Below are positions 34,537-43,845 of a stretch of 64,000 nt of DNA, in pieces. A program made the position numbers and the translations under genes. The notes beneath the pieces were generated by a model. That model had not been told where the DNA came from. It ran no database searches and worked only from the letters and a program-made list of their open reading frames with translations. How positions within the stretch are numbered: position 1 is the first letter of the stretch; each line of letters starts with the position of its first letter. The DNA is from JAJEFO01 sp022819605 (GTDB taxonomy: Bacteria > Pseudomonadota > Alphaproteobacteria > Rhodobacterales > Rhodobacteraceae): NCBI GenBank assembly GCA_965221545.1, contig OZ244901.1, forward strand, positions 558,001 through 622,000, written 5' to 3'.

Positions 34537-34745
34537 ATTCCGGTGGGTGGATTGGAGATATTGGCATCGAATGGCTTCCGCAAGTGGAAACTTCCTCCCA
34601 ACTGTGGCGACAAGCAGAGCAAGCACGCATGCGGTGCAATGCCCGGACTTGATCAAGGCCAAGTGCCCGATGCGTGCGGGTTGCGTGCGGACAGTTCCAG
34701 ATGCATTGCGGAGTGGAGCCCGCTTTGCTGCATGTCGCTTCGGCG

Positions 34746-35597
34746 TCAGGTTCCAAGCGCCTCAAGAACAATGCCGCGCAGCTTGTTAGCGACGACATTC
34801 GGCTTGTGACGTGTCATGGATACGTGCCCAAGCCCCTCTAACTCGTGGAACACGCCCTTCGGGGCGAGGTCGGCGACCACCTTGCACATGGATGGCGCAG
34901 TCTGGACGTCCTCGGAAAAGCTGATGACATGCATCGGAACCGGGCAGGTCTGCAGGGCCTCACGGCAGTCGAAGTCGAGGCAGGCTTGCCATTGATCGAT
35001 CAAGTCCAGCGGATCACGGTCCGCGAAGCGGGTCGTGTAGGCTTCCTTGACTTTCTCCCAAAGCTCGGGGTCGTGCAGCGCCTTGGCCGGAAAGGCGTAG
35101 GGGGCATAGTGAGGTGCGAGGAAATATTCTGGAAGGGAAATGCCGTCCTTGCGGAGGTCGATCTCCGCCTGCATCCAGTCCCTGGTGAAGCCGTCGATGA
35201 AGGCGGCGGTTCCCATGGGAATGGCCAGACGGACTTTCTCGGGAAATTCTATTGCCACCTGTTGAGTCACAAGTCCGCCAAGGGAAAGGCCGCAGACGAC
35301 CGCGCTTCCGCCGCAATACGCATCAATCACGGCAGCGCAGTCACGCGCGAAGTCCGCGATCGTCCACGGGGCTGGTGGCGATGTCGTGCTTCCGGCGCCG
35401 CGCGGATCGTAGGAAATGCAGCGGAAAGCGTCCGAAAGTAGCGCGAATTGCTGGGAATAGCACTCGGCCGTCGCGTCACCTCCGGGAATGAAGACGACAT
35501 CCGGTCCGTGTCCGTCGGTGACCACGCGCATGGCGACCTCGTCATTCGCAAAGTGATGGAACTTCGCATTCGAGCCGAAATCGGGAAACGCACCCAA
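34746..35597 (-). CDS. Alpha/beta hydrolase, last gene of the Dpp/CocE operon
   Basis: This 283-residue alpha/beta hydrolase shows the oxyanion region VVFIPGGDATAECY, SYDPRGAGSTTSPP, the nucleophile elbow VVCGLSLGGLVTQQV, an acidic residue near SFSEDVQTAP and the catalytic His in LEGLGHVSMTRH. The start was chosen as TTG 35597, which has AGGAG seven bases upstream and lies 11 bases after the stop of CocE hydrolase 2; an ATG about 60 bases later is the conservative alternative. Placement last in the dppB-C-D-F/CocE operon implies it works on the same imported material. Confidence 0.83.
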   Translation of the reverse strand: MGAFPDFGSNAKFHHFANDEVAMRVVTDGHGPDVVFIPGGDATAECYSQQFALLSDAFRCISYDPRGAGSTTSPPAPWTIADFARDCAAVIDAYCGGSAVVCGLSLGGLVTQQVAIEFPEKVRLAIPMGTAAFIDGFTRDWMQAEIDLRKDGISLPEYFLAPHYAPYAFPAKALHDPELWEKVKEAYTTRFADRDPLDLIDQWQACLDFDCREALQTCPVPMHVISFSEDVQTAPSMCKVVADLAPKGVFHELEGLGHVSMTRHKPNVVANKLRGIVLEALGT

Positions 35598-35608
35598 CTC
35601 TTCTCTCC

Positions 35609-37633
35609 TCAAACCAGATCTCGAGGTACATCCTCGTTCCATTGCCGTTCGACGACTATTCCGTCGGCATCGCGCGCAACAAGGCTGGCTTCGATTCGCC
35701 AGCAGTCGCGCAATGCGTACACGCTGACATCGGTCCTTGTTTCGGCTTTCCAGTCGCCGCGCGAATAGGATTGGCACCAGTGGCAGGTACCGATCGCGGA
35801 ATTTGGATCGTCGGGATGGATTTCGAAGCGCTCGGTGCTGGCGCGCTCGACCTGGAGACCTGTATGCACGTGAGTTTCGGTTCCGGTGCTGCTGCGACGC
35901 GAATTCACCTCCGTGCCCGTGCTCAGGTCGATATGGCGCCGCCGATCATAGAAGCTTCGGGAATGCTGCTTGATTGAGGCCGGGCTGGCGCCTTCCGGCG
36001 GGGGAAAGGGGGCCAGTTCGTCGTCGGTGTCCCGACATGGGCGAACCGGCAGATCGAGCCTTGCACTGCCGGGCTTGATCGTGAGGGTCGCCTTCTCGCA
36101 GGCTGGCCAGATCACCGGCCAATAGGCCGTGGACAGCGCAAGGCGCAGCCGCTGCCCCTTGTCGACACGTTGTCCGCAGGCGTTGAGTTGAATCGTGACG
36201 GCTTGCAGATTCGTCAACGGCATCGGCTCGGGTCTTGAATGGCTTGCCCGGTGGGTCAGGTTCAGCACTCCGTAGCTGACAAGGGTCGCGCGGCCATCCT
36301 TGCCCACGGCGGAAAGGACTGCAGCGACATTTGCCTGCTTTGTGTCGCTGGCGACTTCTGCGTGAAAGAGCGGAAAGCCGAAAAGATCAAACTCTTCATC
36401 AAGAACGTCTGTCTCGAAGATCGTCATCAGGCCAGTCTCGCCGTTCTGGTCCAAGGGACCGTCGGGAACTGCCCCGTACCCGCACCATGCGCCAGCGGTC
36501 CACCCTGCAGTCTCGGCAGAGGAAATCGTGATGGTCTTCTTCGAAGGCTTGTCCGTCAGCCCGTTCTCTCCTGGATAAAGGGACAGCACATCCATCCCGC
36601 CGCCGTTCCATTCGGGTTCCGCCACCCAACGGCCAGGCCGGTCTTCGTTACGCGGTGACGGCGCCACGGGAGAGTTGATCCAGGCCCGGAGTTCCGGTTC
36701 CTCCATTATGCCCGAGTCGATGCCCTTGAGATGCTGGTCCCACCAGCGAAGGCATTCCTGCAGGAAGCCTATGCGCGGTCCGGGCATTGCAAAATGCGGA
36801 TACTTGTGGGCCCATGGCCCGATCAGTCCCTTTTTAGGACCCGGCAGGTGCTCGAGCAGGCGGAAGATGGCGTTCGTGTACCCATCCGCCCAACCACCCA
36901 CCGCATAGACCGGCACCTCAATGTCGGCATAGTTCTCGCAGACCGAGCCGTGAGCGTAGAACTCGTCTCGCCGCTGGTGGCGGAACCAGTCGAGCATCCA
37001 CAGCCCGTTGCTTTCCAGGCGCTCCACCCACATCTCCCGCCAGCGGTCTCCCACGATTGCGGGATCGGGAGGCGTGTTGCAGATCGAGAAGGCCGTGGCC
37101 CCCCAGCTCAGCTTGTCGGTCAGCATGCAGCCACCCATGAAGTGGATGTCGTCGGCGTAGCGATCGTCGGTGGAGCAGAGCGAAATGACCGCGCCCAGCG
37201 CTTCGGGACGCCGTGCTGCGACCTGAAGCCCGTTGAATCCGCCCCAGCTGATCCCGATCATGCCGACCTTTCCAGAGCACCAGGGCTGGGCGGCAAGCCA
37301 CTCGATCACGGCTAGGCAGTCGTCCTGTTCCTGCTTGAGATACTCGCCCAGGCAAACGCCTTCGCTGTCACCCGTGCCGCGCAAGTCGACACGAACGCCC
37401 GCATATCCGTGGCCTGCGAAAAACGGATGGGTCAGGTGATCACGTTCAACCGTTCCGTCACGCTTGCGATAGGGCAGGTACTCGAGGATTGCCGGCACCG
37501 GACCGGACTCCGCGTCAAGGGGAAGCCAGATTCGGGCCGCGAGCCTTGTCCCGTCAGGCATCGGGATCCAGACGTTCTCGATCTCGCGGATTTCGCGCGG
37601 GAAGTCGGTTCGTATTTCTGAGTTCTTCAGCAT
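35609..37633 (-). CDS. CocE/NonD-family hydrolase 2
   Basis: This 674-residue paralogue of the hydrolases at 28747 and 37637 has catalytic Ser in GMIGISWGGFNGLQ, Asp in VGGWADGYTNA and His in GPWAHKYPHFAMPGP. The N-terminal block VWIPMPDGTRLAARIWLPLD and YRKRDGTVERD and the C-terminal beta domain (YWPVIWPACEKATLTI) follow the CocE pattern. It begins three bases after the stop of hydrolase 3 and precedes the small alpha/beta hydrolase. No export signal is seen, so it should act in the cytoplasm on imported substrate. Confidence 0.9.
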   Translation of the reverse strand: MLKNSEIRTDFPREIREIENVWIPMPDGTRLAARIWLPLDAESGPVPAILEYLPYRKRDGTVERDHLTHPFFAGHGYAGVRVDLRGTGDSEGVCLGEYLKQEQDDCLAVIEWLAAQPWCSGKVGMIGISWGGFNGLQVAARRPEALGAVISLCSTDDRYADDIHFMGGCMLTDKLSWGATAFSICNTPPDPAIVGDRWREMWVERLESNGLWMLDWFRHQRRDEFYAHGSVCENYADIEVPVYAVGGWADGYTNAIFRLLEHLPGPKKGLIGPWAHKYPHFAMPGPRIGFLQECLRWWDQHLKGIDSGIMEEPELRAWINSPVAPSPRNEDRPGRWVAEPEWNGGGMDVLSLYPGENGLTDKPSKKTITISSAETAGWTAGAWCGYGAVPDGPLDQNGETGLMTIFETDVLDEEFDLFGFPLFHAEVASDTKQANVAAVLSAVGKDGRATLVSYGVLNLTHRASHSRPEPMPLTNLQAVTIQLNACGQRVDKGQRLRLALSTAYWPVIWPACEKATLTIKPGSARLDLPVRPCRDTDDELAPFPPPEGASPASIKQHSRSFYDRRRHIDLSTGTEVNSRRSSTGTETHVHTGLQVERASTERFEIHPDDPNSAIGTCHWCQSYSRGDWKAETRTDVSVYALRDCWRIEASLVARDADGIVVERQWNEDVPRDLV

Positions 37634-37636
37634 CGC

Positions 37637-39643
37637 TCACATTCCGTTTCGGGGAATCGAGTGATCCCACTGAACATGGTGGAATTCCTCCTTGCCGTCC
37701 CAGCAGGTCACGGAAGCGCGCAGGCGGAAGTCCGTTTTGGTGGCCGTCATTTCAGAGCTGGTCTTGATCCGCACGTTCCAGTCTTCGCGCTCGAAGCGGC
37801 TTTCCTGGTCCATCGTTGCACGGGCCGAAAGAGGGTCTTCCGGATGGATCCGATAGACTCGGTCCGAAACATCGCCCATTTCCGTGCCGGTGTCATCAAG
37901 GCGCAACCGACCGACGGGGCCGAACACGCCGCCGTCAAGGAAGAAACGCGCGGCATGCTCGCCAGTTGCCAGGTCGACATGGAGCGACCTGTCCATCGAA
38001 CCTTCCTTGACAGTTGTAATCGGGCGACTCTTGTCCGAGGGAGCCGGTTCAGGAAAGACGCGAGGTTGATCTGCAACGTCACGACGGACTGGAAGCGTCA
38101 GCGCCGAACGGCCGGGCGTGACGGTCAGCGTGACCGGTTCCGGCGCAGGCCAAAGGATCGGCCAGTAACAGGTTCCCACTTGCACGACGAGCCGGTGACC
38201 TCTTGCAAGTCGGTAGCCGATCCCGTGCAACGGTACCATGATCGCCATCTCGGCGCCTGGAACCGCTGGTTCAGGAGCCGTGTCGGAAACGCAGTGCGCG
38301 TGATTCGCGAATCCGCGAGTGACCAGTGTCTGTGCGCCGTCCGGCGCTTCGTCCACGAGCAGCGCGGCGATGAATCCCTGCGGCCGATCCGTGGAAGCGG
38401 TGAGGTTGAGCACGGGCTGCCCGAGTATGTCGATAGGGGCGTCCACCGGCTCTGATCGGTAACTCAGCGCACCTGCCGCATCGACCCGGCAGTCAACGGG
38501 CATGTCCCCAGGGATCGCGAACGAGCACATGTCCCCGCCTGCAGAACCGAAGGTCTGCGGCGAACATACGGACATTGCGCCACTGGTCTCGGCTGACGTC
38601 CCAAGCCGGCCCTCGTTCAGCCAAAGCGTCTCGATGCTCACGTTAGGCGAGGGCCAGGCGGATTCCTCGACCCAGACGCCGGAGCTCTCCTTGCGGGAGC
38701 TGGCGGGAGGAGCCGAGTCCTGCAGGTAGAACCGCAGGCGCGGTTCGTCCATCAGTCCGGTGTCGATGCCCTTGAGGTAGTGGTCCCAGAATCGGATGAC
38801 CTCGCTCACGAAGTCCACGCGAGGTCCTGGCACGCCTTCATGAGGATAGAGATGAGCCCAGGGTCCCATGAGCACCTTGACCGGCCCCGTCAGGTGTTCG
38901 GCGATCCGGAACGGCGTGTCGCGAAAGAGGTCGGCCCAGCCGCCGAAGAAATAGACCGGAATCTCGACATCCGCGTAGTTTTCCGAGATCGAGCCCCTGC
39001 GCCACATTTCGTCATGCGTCTGGTGCTCCAGCCATTGCGCGGGCCAGAATGTCATCGCCTCAAGGCGCTCTTTCCACATGTCGCGCCAGCGATCCTCGCC
39101 GACGATCGCCGGATCAGGCGGCATCGCGTTGTAGAGCTGCATGATCGAGCCCCACCAGAAATTGTCGTTGGCAAGCACGCCTCCGTAGAAGTGGATGTCT
39201 TCCAGCCAGCGGTCATCAGTACCCATGACCGGCGCGATTGCCTTGAGTGCCGGAGGGCGCCTCGCGGCCACCTGAAAGGATGTGTATGCGCCCCAGGACT
39301 TGCCGAACATGCCGACGTTACCGTCGCACCACGGCTGTTCGGCGATCCACGCGATCACGTCGACCCCGTCCGCCATTTCCTGTTCCGAATACTCGTCCAG
39401 CATCACCCCTTCGCTGTCGCCTGAACCGCGCATGTCGACCCTGACTGCTGCGTATCCGGCGTCGGCGAAGTGCGGGTGCATGCTTTCGTCGCGCATTCGG
39501 GTCCGGTCCCGGCGCCGATAAGGAATGTACTCCAGGATGCAGGGCACGGGCGAGCGTGCGGCCTCGTCCGGCAACCAGAGCCTCGCGGCAAGGCGGATGC
39601 CGTCGGGCATGGGAATCCATTCGGTTTCGATGATCTTGGTCAT
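37637..39643 (-). CDS. CocE/NonD-family hydrolase 3
   Basis: This 668-residue CocE/NonD protein has the elbow GMFGKSWGAYTSFQ, where the second Gly after Ser-Trp is Ala, unlike its two paralogues. The Asp is in FGGWADLFRDT and the His in GPWAHLYPHEGVPGP. Its ATG lies in an ATGA overlap with the stop of dppF, so the hydrolase is translated directly behind the transporter ATPase. This coupling is the strongest evidence that these hydrolases act on the transported compound. The different elbow and acyl-pocket residues suggest a divided substrate range among the three. Confidence 0.9.
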   Translation of the reverse strand: MTKIIETEWIPMPDGIRLAARLWLPDEAARSPVPCILEYIPYRRRDRTRMRDESMHPHFADAGYAAVRVDMRGSGDSEGVMLDEYSEQEMADGVDVIAWIAEQPWCDGNVGMFGKSWGAYTSFQVAARRPPALKAIAPVMGTDDRWLEDIHFYGGVLANDNFWWGSIMQLYNAMPPDPAIVGEDRWRDMWKERLEAMTFWPAQWLEHQTHDEMWRRGSISENYADVEIPVYFFGGWADLFRDTPFRIAEHLTGPVKVLMGPWAHLYPHEGVPGPRVDFVSEVIRFWDHYLKGIDTGLMDEPRLRFYLQDSAPPASSRKESSGVWVEESAWPSPNVSIETLWLNEGRLGTSAETSGAMSVCSPQTFGSAGGDMCSFAIPGDMPVDCRVDAAGALSYRSEPVDAPIDILGQPVLNLTASTDRPQGFIAALLVDEAPDGAQTLVTRGFANHAHCVSDTAPEPAVPGAEMAIMVPLHGIGYRLARGHRLVVQVGTCYWPILWPAPEPVTLTVTPGRSALTLPVRRDVADQPRVFPEPAPSDKSRPITTVKEGSMDRSLHVDLATGEHAARFFLDGGVFGPVGRLRLDDTGTEMGDVSDRVYRIHPEDPLSARATMDQESRFEREDWNVRIKTSSEMTATKTDFRLRASVTCWDGKEEFHHVQWDHSIPRNGM

Positions 39644-40629
39644 TGCGCTACCTCAAGTTCCGGAGGTCTTGCGCCAGGTTCAAGCGGCGTGTGGCACGCG
39701 ACCTTCCTTGTCTCGCTTTGGACGAATTCCGGGACTTCGGACCTGCAGCGCGCTGCGACCCATGGGCAACGGGAATGGAATTCGCAACCGGCGGGTCTTG
39801 CAAAAAGCGACGGCACTTCTGCGGGCAGGGCGATGCGATCGCGCGCCTTGTCCGGATCAGGCTCGGGATTGGCCGAGAGAAGAGCCGCAGTGTACGGATG
39901 GCGCGGCGCGCGGAATATCTCATCGGTGTCGCCCACCTCGACAAAGCGGCCGAGATACATGACGGCCATCCGGTCTGCCACGTGATGCACGACGTGCAGA
40001 TTGTGAGTGATGATGATCATTGCGAGGCCAAGCCGCACGCGGAGATCGTTCAGGAGGTTCAGCACCTCGCCCTGCACCGACACGTCGAGCCCGGCGGTTG
40101 GTTCGTCCGCGATGATGAGATCGGGGTCTAGGGCGATCGCGCGCGCCACGCCGACTCGCCGTGCCTGGCCACCTGACAACTGATGCGGATAGCGATCGGC
40201 AAATTCCGGAGTGAGCCCGACCAGCGACAGGAGTCGCGGGACTTCAACGCTTGGGTTCTTGTCGACGATCCCGTGAATGCGGAACGGTTCAGCAATCAGG
40301 TTGCCGACTTTCATGCGGGGGCTGAGCGAGCCGACGGGATCCTGGAACATCATCGACATGCGCCGCCGCAGGGGCTTCATCGATCTTGCGCCGAGCGTGT
40401 CGATTCGTTGTTCGTCGAACCGGATCGTTCCGGCAGAAATGGCTTGGAGACCGTTGATCGCGCGAGCCAGAGTGGTTTTTCCCGATCCGCTTTCGCCCAC
40501 GATCGCGAATGTCTCACCTGAATGGAGATCGAAACTCACGCCCGCCACACCCAGGATGGAGCGGCGGCGCATCAAGGGGCCGACTTCGAAGGTCACTTCG
40601 ACGTCGCGAATTTCGAGGATCCCGCTCAT
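39640..40629 (-). CDS. dppF: Peptide-type ABC transporter ATP-binding protein (DppF-like)
   Basis: This 329-residue ATPase has Walker A GESGSGKTT, signature LSGGQARRVGVARAI, Walker B LIIADEPTAGLDVSVQ and switch His in IITHNLHVVHHV. The C-terminal oligopeptide-transporter domain with four conserved Cys-like positions (GCEFHSRCPWVAARC, VACHTPL) is present. The start is ATG 40629, in an ATGA overlap with dppD; the longer open frame upstream is inside dppD. It ends in an ATGA overlap with CocE hydrolase 3. Confidence 0.92.
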   Translation of the reverse strand: MSGILEIRDVEVTFEVGPLMRRRSILGVAGVSFDLHSGETFAIVGESGSGKTTLARAINGLQAISAGTIRFDEQRIDTLGARSMKPLRRRMSMMFQDPVGSLSPRMKVGNLIAEPFRIHGIVDKNPSVEVPRLLSLVGLTPEFADRYPHQLSGGQARRVGVARAIALDPDLIIADEPTAGLDVSVQGEVLNLLNDLRVRLGLAMIIITHNLHVVHHVADRMAVMYLGRFVEVGDTDEIFRAPRHPYTAALLSANPEPDPDKARDRIALPAEVPSLFARPAGCEFHSRCPWVAARCRSEVPEFVQSETRKVACHTPLEPGARPPELEVAQ

Positions 40630-41588
40630 CTCGCCTCCGCCAATACGCACCGGGCCACGTGCCCGGTCTCGACAGCCACGTCGGGCGGGACCTTGTCGCA
40701 GGCATCGACGCGTTGATCGCAGCGGGTCGCAAAGACGCAGCCGGGCGGCCTTTGCCTGAGATCCGGGATTTCGCCTGGAATGGTTGGCAGGTGCCGCGTG
40801 CGCCCGGATTGCCGTGCCGGATCGCATTCAAGCAGGCGCCTGGCATATGGATGGCGCGGTGTGTGAAACACCTGCCGCGTGGTGCCGCGCTCCACGACTT
40901 CGCCCGCATACATCACGACGACATCGTCGCAAAGCTCGGCGATGACGCCAAGGTGGTGCGATATGAAGAGCACCGAGCAGGCGATGTCCTGCTGCAGTTC
41001 CCGAAGGAGCTCGATTGTGGCCACTTCGAGCGTGGCATCCAGCGCGGTCGTCGGCTCGTCCGCGATCAGGAGCGCGGGCTTCATCATCAAGGCCATTGCG
41101 ATCGCGACCCGCTGCCGCATTCCGCCTGAAAACTCATGTGGATACCGCGCGAGTGCGGCCTGCGCGTCAGGGATCCGTACCTGGCGCAACATTGCTTCCG
41201 ACCGCGCATCCTTCTCACTGCGAGGACGACCGGACCGATATTGAATGTTCCGCATCTGGCGACCGACCGAGAGAACCGGGTTCAGGGCTCCCATAGGATC
41301 CTGAAAGACCGTCGAGATCCTCTGGCCCCGTAGTTCCTGCATCCTGGCAGGACCGAGCCTCGTGAGATCCTCGCCCTCAAACGTGATGCTGCCGGCATCG
41401 ATGCTTCCGTTGTCAGCCAGAAGCCCGAGGATCGCGTTTATCAGCGTGGACTTGCCACAGCCCGATTCCCCCACGACACCGACAATGCGCCTCTCGGGAA
41501 CATCGAAGGAAACGTCTTTGAGGGCGTGCAGTCGGCCGCCTTCGGTCGAGAACGTGACGTTCAGGTCCTTGATCGCGAGGACGGTCAT
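40626..41588 (-). CDS. dppD: Peptide-type ABC transporter ATP-binding protein (DppD-like)
   Basis: This 320-residue ATPase carries Walker A GESGCGKST, Q-loop VFQDPMGALNPVL, signature FSGGMRQRVAIAMAL, Walker B LLIADEPTTALDAT and switch His in ISHHLGVIAEL. The tail PGCVFATRCDQRVDAC is the cysteine-containing C-terminus of the Opp/Dpp ATPases. ATG 41588 overlaps the dppC stop, and its own stop overlaps dppF. It pairs with DppF to drive the DppBC channel. Confidence 0.92.
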   Translation of the reverse strand: MTVLAIKDLNVTFSTEGGRLHALKDVSFDVPERRIVGVVGESGCGKSTLINAILGLLADNGSIDAGSITFEGEDLTRLGPARMQELRGQRISTVFQDPMGALNPVLSVGRQMRNIQYRSGRPRSEKDARSEAMLRQVRIPDAQAALARYPHEFSGGMRQRVAIAMALMMKPALLIADEPTTALDATLEVATIELLRELQQDIACSVLFISHHLGVIAELCDDVVVMYAGEVVERGTTRQVFHTPRHPYARRLLECDPARQSGRTRHLPTIPGEIPDLRQRPPGCVFATRCDQRVDACDKVPPDVAVETGHVARCVLAEAR

Positions 41589-42457
41589 GTGCGCCTCTTG
41601 AGGCGAGGATCGAAAAGATCGCGCATCGTTTCTCCAAGGAACGTGAACCCAAGCGTGGTCAGGATGATTGGCAGTCCTCCCGCAATAGCAATCCACGGAG
41701 TGTCGCGGATTGCCGTGAAGCCGTCATTCAGGATGGAGCCCCAGGATGGCGTGGGCGGGCGAACGCCCAGCCCGAGAAAGCTCATTCCCGCTTCGATGGC
41801 GATCACGACCGGGATGTCCATGGATGCAAGGATCAGGAGGGGGCTGATCACGTTGGGCATGATGTGATGGCGCAGGATGCGCGCGGTGCCCGCACCCATG
41901 CTCTGTGCGGCGGTGACGAATTCCGACCCCTTGAGCGCAAGTGTCTGGGTGCGGATTATTCGGGCATAGCCGGGCACGTTCACCAGGACGACCACGATCA
42001 CGACCGCCGTCAGGGACGGGCCGAACAGCGTGACCAGGGCCAGCGCCAGCATGACCGTGGGGAAGCTCTTGATCGAATCGAACAGCAGGAGCATCACGGC
42101 GTCCAGCCAACGCGGGCCGTAGCCTGCGACGAGGCCCAGCACGACCCCGATCGCCAACGATGTGGCCGTCGCAAAGAGCGCGACGGAAAGAGCGATTCGG
42201 CCACCGTGAAGAACGCGGGAAAACAGGTCCCGCCCCAAGTGATCGGTGCCGAGAAGGTGATCGAAGGAAGGTGACTGGAACCGGTCGCGCGGAGAGATAC
42301 GAGAGGGATCAAACGAGGTGAGAAGGTCGGCGAAAACTGCGCCGCCCACCATCAGGAGGACCAGCGCGATGCCGAATGCGCCGAGGGGTTCCCTCAATAC
42401 GCGCATCATGGTGCGCGTCCGCTCGTTCCTGCGGAGATCAGAGACTGCTGCGAACAC
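41585..42457 (-). CDS. dppC: Peptide-type ABC transporter permease (DppC-like)
   Basis: This 290-residue permease has about six membrane segments. Family motifs are LGTDHLGRDLFSRVLHGGRIALSVALFAT near the N-terminus, the EAA loop SEFVTAAQSMGAGTARILRHHIMPN, and the end FLGETMRDLFDPRLKRR. The start is GTG 42457, preceded at 12 bases by GGAG and overlapping the dppB 3' end by 20 bases. With DppB it forms the channel fed by the binding protein at 31225. Confidence 0.9.
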   Translation of the reverse strand: MFAAVSDLRRNERTRTMMRVLREPLGAFGIALVLLMVGGAVFADLLTSFDPSRISPRDRFQSPSFDHLLGTDHLGRDLFSRVLHGGRIALSVALFATATSLAIGVVLGLVAGYGPRWLDAVMLLLFDSIKSFPTVMLALALVTLFGPSLTAVVIVVVLVNVPGYARIIRTQTLALKGSEFVTAAQSMGAGTARILRHHIMPNVISPLLILASMDIPVVIAIEAGMSFLGLGVRPPTPSWGSILNDGFTAIRDTPWIAIAGGLPIILTTLGFTFLGETMRDLFDPRLKRRT

Positions 42458-43382
42458 GGGGATCCAGAGCTCCTACAATAAGGTCGGCCACGAGGTTGAG
42501 AAGGACGAAGAGGACTGTGGTGACCAGCACGGCACCGGTTACGAGCGGGTAGTTGCGGGTGAGGATCGCGTCATAGACGAGCTTGCCTACGCCGGGGCGG
42601 GCAAAGACGATCTCGGCAAAGACCGCGGACGACAGCATCTGCCCGATGCCGACCCCCAGCAGCGTCACGGTTGGCAGGATGGCGATGGTCAATGCGTAGC
42701 GGTACGTAATCATGCGCTCCGGCAGGCCGAATGCCCGTGCCGTCCTGATGTGCTGAGATTCCAGGACCTCGAGCATCGAGGCCCGGACCATGCGTGCGAT
42801 GTAGCCAACCCAGCCAAGCCCCACCGCCAGAGACGGAAGGATCAAGTGAACGAGCTGGTCCCCGATGTCACCTGGGTCGCCGGCGCCGATGGCAGGAAGC
42901 CAGCGCAGGGCGACCGCGAAGATCAGAAGGGCGTAGATGGCCACGACGAAGGAAGGTACCGCGATCACCGCCACCGACAGAACACCAACGATTCGGTCAG
43001 CCATCGTGCCGCGTTCGACCGCCGCCCAGCAGCCAAGTGGAATGCCAAGTGCAACCGACCAGCTGATTCCGCCCAAAATTAGTGCGAGCGTGTATGGAAG
43101 CTGTTCCATGACCACTGTTGCGACGGGGCGGTCTGACAACACGTCGCGCCCGAGATCGCCCTGCCATGCCGCGGAAAAGAAGTTCCAGAACTGGACCCAG
43201 ACGGGCTTGTCGAGCCCCATCTTGATCCGAAGCCCTTCTCGCATTGCTTCAGTTGCACGCGGACCGAGAGCCACGGCTGCCGGATCGCCGGGAATGAGAT
43301 AGATCATGCAGAACAGGAGGAGCATCGCCACCGAAACGATGACCACGGCAAGTCCAAGGCGTTTGGCTGAGTATCGCAACAT
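42438..43382 (-). CDS. dppB: Peptide-type ABC transporter permease (DppB-like)
   Basis: This 314-residue permease begins LRYSAKRLGLAVVIVSVAMLLLFCMIYLIPGDPAAVAL, the usual DppB start, and has the EAA loop LESQHIRTARAFGLPERMITYRYALTIAILP and six hydrophobic segments. It is the first full-length gene of the minus-strand operon dppB-C-D-F, CocE 3, CocE 2, hydrolase. No Shine-Dalgarno sequence is visible before ATG 43382. A 25-codon open frame with a good ribosome binding site ends 33 bases upstream and might couple its translation. Confidence 0.92.
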   Translation of the reverse strand: MLRYSAKRLGLAVVIVSVAMLLLFCMIYLIPGDPAAVALGPRATEAMREGLRIKMGLDKPVWVQFWNFFSAAWQGDLGRDVLSDRPVATVVMEQLPYTLALILGGISWSVALGIPLGCWAAVERGTMADRIVGVLSVAVIAVPSFVVAIYALLIFAVALRWLPAIGAGDPGDIGDQLVHLILPSLAVGLGWVGYIARMVRASMLEVLESQHIRTARAFGLPERMITYRYALTIAILPTVTLLGVGIGQMLSSAVFAEIVFARPGVGKLVYDAILTRNYPLVTGAVLVTTVLFVLLNLVADLIVGALDPRVRSSL

Positions 43383-43415
43383 GGGACTGGGTGCTCGGGC
43401 AGGGCCTCTTTTGCG

Positions 43416-43493
43416 TCAGGCGGGGGTGAACCGGAAAGGGATGGACTGATCGTCTTGTCGCGGGCCCGGCCGGGGCTCTTCTCGGAAATTCAT
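43416..43493 (-). CDS. Candidate small ORF upstream of dppB
   Basis: A 25-codon frame (MNFREEPRPGPRQDDQSI, continuing PFRFTPA) starts at ATG 43493 with AAGGAG six bases upstream. It ends 33 bases before dppB, which has no visible ribosome binding site of its own. It could be a leader peptide or a translation-coupling element for the dpp operon. The sequence is hydrophilic and proline-rich, without membrane or signal character. Chance cannot be ruled out. Confidence 0.35.
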   Translation of the reverse strand: MNFREEPRPGPRQDDQSIPFRFTPA

Positions 43494-43845
43494 CTCGGGC
43501 TCCTTGACGGTTGTTTCAAAGGTCGCATGGCGTTCCGGGCAAAATGGTCGCTCACTCCAGCGATTCGTTCGTGTAAAGGCAATTCTTGTACTTCGATAGT
43601 GACACAGAATTCCTGGTTGAGAAGGGATACCCTCACAAAACTTCACGGGTTGAGCGGATTTCCTCCGCTCAGCGGTTGAATTTGCAGTTGGGGTCATTGG
43701 CAACGGGGCCTGACCGACATGAACCCACCTATATCCGAATTACGGCGAACTTCCGGGTCGAGCTTGGGTTGCCGCAATTCGCATCAGATGACGCGATTGG
43801 TGCCGGATGGGGATGGAAGGCGCGATTGCGAGTGAGCGGAAAGAG
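43494..43845. other. Upstream region of the dpp operon, downstream of the GntR gene
   Basis: This should contain the promoter of the dpp/CocE operon (minus) and the 3' end region of the GntR regulator. I recognise no gene and no clear terminator. Confidence 0.45.
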
